NCBI GenBank assembly: GCA_023418095.1
Contig: JAEZDL010000002.1
Location: 1-11,206 of the forward strand
From: Bacteroidota bacterium
GTDB lineage: Bacteria > Bacteroidota > Bacteroidia > Flavobacteriales_F > PHOS-HE28
DNA length: 11,206 nucleotides
Direction of reading: 5' to 3'
Shown piece by piece: positions 7,370 through 11,206 of the stretch (positions are counted from its first letter, which is position 1; each line of letters opens with the position of its first letter). Below the pieces are notes generated by a model. That model was not told the DNA's origin. It worked only from the letters and a program-made list of their open reading frames with translations, and ran no database searches. The translations under genes were made by a program, and so were the position numbers.

Positions 7370-8194
7370 TCAACCATTCGTCCTGATCCGCTGATGCCGG
7401 GACCTTACGAGACAGAATAGGCCATAAGCGATCAGCCCGATCGCAACCGCTCCCAACAGCCACGGACCATAGCCTGCATCCCGCAGGAATTGGAACGCAC
7501 CTTCCGTGCCTTGTGCTTGTGAGGGATCGGAGTGCAGGGCCGCCTGTATGAGAAGGAAACCGATGATCCCCAACACGATTCCCCGGGCCACAAAGCCCAA
7601 GTTCCCGAAGGCCGTGAATGCCCTGCGTTGCCTATCGTTCATCCGGCCCATGTCCACCTGCTTCTTGAACTTATTGGTGATCGCGCGGTAGATCTGGTAC
7701 ATCCCGATCCCGATAAGTACCAGCGCGGCCGCGCCTACCAACCACTCGCCAGCTGGTTGTTGGAGCACACTGGCAACGATGAACTGACGCGTTCCACCTT
7801 CTTCGTTCCCGGTGGATGCACCTCCTCCATTCCCGCCGATCGCCAGGCGTACCGCATAAACAGCCACCCCAGCATACGCAAGACCACTGATCGCATATCC
7901 GATCCGCTGCAAGATCGCCTTGGCATCCGATCCTTTCCTTTCAGGATCGGCAATGGCTTGAATGATCCGCCAGAGAACGTAGGCCATCAAACCGAGCGCG
8001 ATCAGTACAAGAAGGATCTTTCCGGCAGGCAGTCCGACGATCCATTTGAAGGCATCCCCTTTTCCTGAGATGGCGCCGCCAAGACCGAAAACTGCCATGG
8101 AGGTAAGTGCGCCGATAATGATATGAACGATCCCTTTGGCCGCCCAACCAACTCGCGAAAGTCTACTTGCCCATTCAACCTGTTCGCTTAGCAT
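7370..8194 (-). CDS. DUF1206 family six-helix membrane protein
   Basis: The start is set at the ATG at 8192-8194 (274 aa); the longer frame to 8257 adds 21 unrelated residues and lies in the divergent spacer. The protein holds three copies of a two-helix repeat, the mark of DUF1206: first helices at about 16-38 (GWAAKGIVHIIIGALTSMAV), 98-118 (IGYAISGLAYAGVAVYAVRL) and 198-220 (NLGFVARGIVLGIIGFLL), and second helices at about 57-78, 150-170 and 244-264, each ending in a Y-x-(I/L)-(Y/W/F)-R-like motif. The linkers include a Gly-rich stretch (119-135) and a basic loop (174-195). The biochemical function of DUF1206 is not known to me. It is divergent from priA with only 89 bp between starts. Confidence 0.87.
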   Translation of the reverse strand: MLSEQVEWASRLSRVGWAAKGIVHIIIGALTSMAVFGLGGAISGKGDAFKWIVGLPAGKILLVLIALGLMAYVLWRIIQAIADPERKGSDAKAILQRIGYAISGLAYAGVAVYAVRLAIGGNGGGASTGNEEGGTRQFIVASVLQQPAGEWLVGAAALVLIGIGMYQIYRAITNKFKKQVDMGRMNDRQRRAFTAFGNLGFVARGIVLGIIGFLLIQAALHSDPSQAQGTEGAFQFLRDAGYGPWLLGAVAIGLIAYGLFCLVRSRHQRIRTNG

Positions 8195-8283
8195 GGATCC
8201 CGATCGGAAATGATCTGATGCGCCGATCGAAAGCAAGGAGCACGCCACGCGATACAAGCTGTTTGATCCAACTTTGCGATCGG
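8195..8283. promoter_or_regulatory. Divergent DUF1206/priA promoter spacer with six GATC sites
   Basis: The 89 bp between the two start codons must contain promoters for both genes. It carries GATC at 8196, 8202, 8212, 8225, 8265 and 8278. A possible plus-strand -7 box, CAACTTTG (8269-8276), is one mismatch from TAnnTTTG, but it lies so close to the priA ATG that the message would be almost leaderless, and no -33 element is evident. The boundaries depend on the start codons chosen for the two genes. Confidence 0.35.
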
Positions 8284-10737
8284 ATGCAGCTCTATGCCGA
8301 TGTGATCCTTCCGCTCGCCGTGCCCGGCATCTTTTCCTATGCTGTCGCGGGCGAAATGAAGGACCTGCGTCCGGGAATGCGCGTTGCCGTTCCCTTCGGA
8401 CGGGGAAGGAAATTGTACGGTGGTCTGGTGCGGAAGGTCCACAGTGAGCGACCGCTTCACCGGAATGTGCGCGAGATCCTTTCAGTGCTCGATCGTGATC
8501 CGATCGTTACGGAGGAACAATTCCTTCTCTGGGAGCGCATCGCGGAACATTACCTGTGCACCATCGGGGAAGTGATGATCGCCGCATTGCCCGCACAGCT
8601 TTCATTGAGCAGTGAGACCAGGCTTGTCGCAGGAAAGGCAGCGGATCTGGATCTCGCAGTGAAAGGCCGTGCATCGATCCTGCTGGATGTGCTTGCCGAA
8701 AAGCAGGTGATCACTTTGCACGAGGCCGGTGATCTGCTGAACACCAGGGATCCCATGCCGATCGTGCGCAACCTGATGGAGAAAGGTGCGCTCGTGCTCG
8801 AGGAGGAATTGCGCGATACATGGAAGCCACGCATGGTGGATCATGTGGTGCTCACCGCGGAAGCATCGACCGAGGAGGCCCTTCATTCCTGGTTCGATCG
8901 GCTGGAGAAAGCACCGAAGCAATTGCACGTGCTGATGCGCTACATCGAATTGTCGCAGCTCTTCAGCGATCGCCCGAAGGATGTGGAGCGCAACATGCTG
9001 CTGCGGCTCAGCGGCGCGACTTCCAGTGTGCTGGACCAATTGGTGAAGAAAGGCCTTTTCCGCATCGATCGGCGTGAAGCAGGAACGCCGCGGCCGAAAG
9101 ATGGAAAGCTCGCAATGCCGAAGCTTTCCACCGCTCAAACAGAAACCCTTGAACAGACGAAACGGACCTTTCGCGAAAAGAACGTGGTGCTCCTGCACGG
9201 CGTTACTTCCTCCGGAAAAACGGAGGTTTACATCACGCTGATCCAGGAAGCGATCGAACGGGGTGAACAAGTGCTTTACCTGTTGCCGGAGATCGCGCTT
9301 ACCGGACAGATCATCGCGCGATTGCGCGAACGTTTCGGCGATCGCGTGGCGGTGGCCCATTCGCGCATGGCGCAGCGCGATCGTACCGAACTCTGGCTCC
9401 GATCGGTGCAGGGCAGCACTCCGCCATCGGTTGTCGTAGGGGCCAGATCGGCGCTGTTCCTTCCTTTCAAAAAGCTTGGCTTTGTGATCGTGGATGAGGA
9501 ACATGATCCCAGCTACAAGCAACAGGATCCTGCGCCGCGCTACAATGCGCGCGACATGGCGATCGTTCTCGCCGATCTGCACAAGGCGAAAGTGATCCTC
9601 GGATCGGCCACGCCAAGCTTGGAAAGCCTGCACAACGTGGTCACCGGCAAATTCGGCCATGCCCGACTGCTGGTGCGTTACGGCGAGGTGGCGCTGCCGA
9701 ACATCACCCGCGTGGACCTTCGCGATGCACAGAAAAGAAAGTTGATGCGCGGCCATTTCTCCACCACATTGATCGAAGCGATCGAAGTGGCGTTGGCGAA
9801 GAAGGAACAGGCGATCATCTTCCAGAACCGGCGCGGTTACGTGCCGGTGTGGCAATGCGAGACCTGCGGCTGGGTGCCCGAATGCGATCACTGCGATGTG
9901 AGCCTCACGTACCACAAATCCCAGCACCAACTGCGCTGTCATTACTGCGGTGTTCAATATCCACCGCCACGCACCTGCGCCAATTGCGGAAGTCCGCGGT
10001 TGAAGATGCTCGGTTTCGGCACGGAGAAGATCGAAGAGGAGTTGAACGAGATCTTCCCCGATCGGCGCATCGCGCGGATGGATCAGGACACCATGCGTGG
10101 CAAGAATTCATTGGAGAAGATCCTTACCGGGTTCGCGCAGGGCGCGATCGATATCCTGGTGGGCACGCAGATGGTGACCAAGGGCCTCGACTTCGATCAC
10201 GTGAGCGTGGTCGGTATCCTGAACGCGGACAACCTGATGCGTTTCCCGGATCTGCGCGCGCACGAACGCGCATTCCAACTGATGGCGCAGGTGGCAGGCC
10301 GATCGGGAAGGAGGAAGACCGCGGGAAATGTGATCATCCAGGCGTTCGATGTGCATCATCCCATCCTCGATCTGGTGGTGCGCCACGATGTGGACGGCAT
10401 GTATGAGCGCGAGATCGGCTACCGCCGCGAACTCGGTTATCCGCCGTTCATGCGGTTGATCCAGTTGACCTTGAAACACCGCGATGAGGAAAGGGTGATC
10501 GCCACCGCTGCGACACTTGCGATGGCTTTGCGCGAAGGTCTCGGTGAACGCGTGCTCGGCCCGGAAGTGCCCGTGGTATCACGCATCCGTGACAAACACC
10601 TGCGCAGGTTGCTGATCAAACTGCGGAAAAGCGCACATACCGCGGAAAAGGAATTCGTGCGCGAAACCATCGATCGCGTTTTCAGTGTGAAAGAACATGC
10701 TGCGGTGCAACTCGTCACGGATGTAGATCCGATGTGA
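8284..10737 (+). CDS. priA: Primosomal protein N' (PriA), replication-restart helicase
   Basis: PriA is a 3'-to-5' superfamily 2 DNA helicase that recognises abandoned forks and starts primosome assembly. The ATG at 8284 gives 817 aa beginning MQLYADVILPLAVPGIFSYA, the typical start of the 3'-end-binding domain; the upstream extension to 8167 would run into the DUF1206 gene and is not conserved-looking. Helicase motifs are intact: Walker A GVTSSGKT (306-313), DEEH (404-407), SATP (441-444), IIFQNRRGY (511-519), GTQMVTKGLDF (627-637) and QVAGRSGR (669-676). Eight cysteines of the zinc module are all there (525, 528, 534, 537, 552, 555, 565, 568). The C-terminal domain follows to RLLIKLRK near 775. 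It appears to be monocistronic: the upstream neighbour is divergent and a gene-poor stretch follows. Confidence 0.96.
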   Translation: MQLYADVILPLAVPGIFSYAVAGEMKDLRPGMRVAVPFGRGRKLYGGLVRKVHSERPLHRNVREILSVLDRDPIVTEEQFLLWERIAEHYLCTIGEVMIAALPAQLSLSSETRLVAGKAADLDLAVKGRASILLDVLAEKQVITLHEAGDLLNTRDPMPIVRNLMEKGALVLEEELRDTWKPRMVDHVVLTAEASTEEALHSWFDRLEKAPKQLHVLMRYIELSQLFSDRPKDVERNMLLRLSGATSSVLDQLVKKGLFRIDRREAGTPRPKDGKLAMPKLSTAQTETLEQTKRTFREKNVVLLHGVTSSGKTEVYITLIQEAIERGEQVLYLLPEIALTGQIIARLRERFGDRVAVAHSRMAQRDRTELWLRSVQGSTPPSVVVGARSALFLPFKKLGFVIVDEEHDPSYKQQDPAPRYNARDMAIVLADLHKAKVILGSATPSLESLHNVVTGKFGHARLLVRYGEVALPNITRVDLRDAQKRKLMRGHFSTTLIEAIEVALAKKEQAIIFQNRRGYVPVWQCETCGWVPECDHCDVSLTYHKSQHQLRCHYCGVQYPPPRTCANCGSPRLKMLGFGTEKIEEELNEIFPDRRIARMDQDTMRGKNSLEKILTGFAQGAIDILVGTQMVTKGLDFDHVSVVGILNADNLMRFPDLRAHERAFQLMAQVAGRSGRRKTAGNVIIQAFDVHHPILDLVVRHDVDGMYEREIGYRRELGYPPFMRLIQLTLKHRDEERVIATAATLAMALREGLGERVLGPEVPVVSRIRDKHLRRLLIKLRKSAHTAEKEFVRETIDRVFSVKEHAAVQLVTDVDPM

Positions 10738-10743
10738 GATGTC

Positions 10744-10765
10744 ATTCCGGCCAACGAGCCGGAAT
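10744..10765. repeat. Short inverted repeat after priA
   Basis: ATTCCGGC (10744-10751) pairs over 8 bp with GCCGGAAT (10758-10765), leaving a 6-nt loop. It starts 7 bases after the priA stop. It resembles the ATTCC(C/G)G-type intergenic palindromes dispersed in many bacterial genomes. No U-tract follows, so it would be a weak intrinsic terminator at best. Whether it is repeated elsewhere cannot be seen from this window. Confidence 0.5.
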
Positions 10766-11023
10766 CGCATGATGTTACTCAAGGAATGATGCGATGGGGC
10801 GAATTCCTGTCTGGTCGCGGCTTCACCTTCAAGTCCTCACGCGCTGCGCGCGCTCCGGGCTTTCCGGCTGCGCCACTTACGCAGATCGGTGGTGAGCACG
10901 AAGATTTGTTCTCCGATCGGAACTTTTCGTTAAACTTGGATCTCCGCGAAATTCCACACGAGACAATGGATCGACGGAAAGATCGGCAAAACGTTCGCTT
11001 TACGTGCTGTAATAGTGAATAAG
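10766..11023. other. Gene-poor stretch downstream of priA
   Basis: No convincing gene was found here. The only frame of any length (10786-11022, plus, 78 codons) has a composition switching from Arg/Ala/Pro-rich to Asp/Arg-rich, with no domain character, and is probably chance. A GC-rich patch holds a hairpin: GCGC (10850-10853) with GCGC (10870-10873) and CCGG (10855-10858) with CCGG (10864-10867) around a 5-nt loop. Composition falls toward AT-rich after about 10920, which fits a boundary between core and accessory DNA. Confidence 0.45.
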
Positions 11024-11090
11024 GCGAAGATCAGGCCTGAGATCAATAATGGAAATACACGAAGATCTTCGGCAATCCTACGTTAGCGGC
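11024..11090. other. Imperfect stem with GTTAGCGGC end: possible attC-like site
   Basis: GCGAAGATC (11024-11032) can pair with GATCTTCGGC (11064-11073), giving 8 continuous pairs plus one more across a single unpaired G at 11072. The right arm is followed by CCTACGTTAGCGGC (11077-11090), whose CGTTAG resembles the right core of an integron attC site (GTTRRRY), though the last bases deviate. The left side has only a degenerate counterpart, GCTGTAATAG (11006-11015). An ATG follows 10 bases later. The layout of a stem with an extrahelical base and a GTT end is attC-like, but the weak left core argues for caution. The palindrome CGAAGATCTTCG (11060-11071) is an alternative explanation of the symmetry. 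Confidence 0.25.
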
Positions 11091-11100
11091 AATTCAGAAA

Positions 11101-11206
11101 ATGACACCTGAAGAAGCTCACAACCTGATACGAAAGAACTTTATTGAGAAAACTCAAAGGAACTTTGAGTTCCTTGTTGCAGACTTTGGATTCAATGAAC
11201 CTAAAC
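11101..11206 (+). CDS. Partial hypothetical protein, AT-rich, 5' end only
   Basis: An ATG at 11101 opens 35 codons that run off the right edge. The peptide begins MTPEEAHNLIRKNFIEKTQR and continues NFEFLVADFGF, then NEPK. The (F/Y)-x-F-L-x-x-(D/E)-(F/Y)-G-F pattern is common in small hypothetical and immunity-like proteins in accessory DNA, but no family can be fixed from this fragment. By hand count 40 of 106 bases are G or C, about 38%, clearly lower than priA and the other genes, and it has no GATC at all, unlike the rest of the window. Both hint at horizontal acquisition. It also contains a 9-bp perfect inverted repeat at 11151-11171. Confidence 0.5.
   Translation, partial: MTPEEAHNLIRKNFIEKTQRNFEFLVADFGFNEPK

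Noticed and set aside
7145..7420. A 91-codon plus-strand frame between the MFS and DUF1206 genes
   Set aside because: It overlaps the DUF1206 3' end and the better 53-aa minus-strand frame; its peptide shows no consistent domain or membrane pattern.
8167..8283. N-terminal extension of PriA by 39 residues
   Set aside because: The extension overlaps the start of the DUF1206 gene on the other strand and has no PriA character, while the ATG at 8284 starts exactly at the family's conserved N-terminus.
8602..9957. A 451-codon open frame on the minus strand, antisense to priA
   Set aside because: It lies fully inside priA, whose helicase and zinc motifs are intact. The antisense peptide is His/Arg/Leu-rich with no domain character, as expected for a shadow frame in this GC- and GATC-rich sequence.
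10786..11022. A 78-codon plus-strand frame after priA
   Set aside because: Composition changes abruptly along the frame, it spans a GC-rich hairpin, and no domain or signal sequence is visible.
1..11206. CRISPR arrays, tRNA or rRNA genes, insertion sequences
   Set aside because: No regularly spaced direct repeats, no tRNA-like cloverleaf with a CCA end, no rRNA stretch and no transposase-like frame were seen on either strand.

Overview
The window looks like chromosomal DNA of a moderately GC-rich member of the Bacteroidota, probably a Flavobacteriales-like lineage known mostly from environmental genomes. This rests on the gene families: a SiaB/SiaC (DUF1987) switch pair, a TerB-ABC-ABC2 fusion transporter, a FucP/GluP-type sugar MFS carrier, a DUF1206 membrane protein and a PriA with the full eight-cysteine zinc module. 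Start regions also lack Shine-Dalgarno sequences, as is usual in this phylum. The taxonomic call is inference; no rRNA or tRNA gene is present. GATC tetranucleotides are several-fold over-represented throughout, which is the clearest compositional signature of the window.

Layout from left to right. Positions 1-94 (minus) hold the first 31 codons of a class I SAM-dependent methyltransferase. It is divergent from a two-gene plus-strand operon, siaB-like kinase (222-797) and siaC-like regulator (794-1177), joined by an ATGA overlap. One base after siaC, and convergent with it, lies a 1020-residue ABC half-transporter (1179-4241, minus). A terminator hairpin (4272-4300) separates it from two exported proteins of unknown function that form a small minus-strand operon: a lipoprotein (4761-5660) followed four bases later by a small secreted protein (4343-4756). 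Upstream of these, also on the minus strand, come a sugar MFS transporter (5776-7035), an unannotated 53-residue basic microprotein (7154-7315) and a DUF1206 six-helix membrane protein (7370-8194). An 89-bp divergent spacer with six GATC sites leads to priA (8284-10737, plus).

After priA there is a roughly 360-bp stretch with no convincing gene. It holds a short inverted repeat, a GC-rich hairpin and, at its far end, an imperfect stem plus a CGTTAGCGGC motif 10 bp before the ATG of an AT-rich partial ORF (11101-11206). This tail resembles an integron attC boundary followed by a cassette gene and is the most speculative but most interesting spot in the window.

Functionally most genes are unconnected: phospho-switch signalling, export or import across the envelope, and replication restart. 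The only clear operons are siaB-siaC and the lipoprotein/secreted-protein pair.
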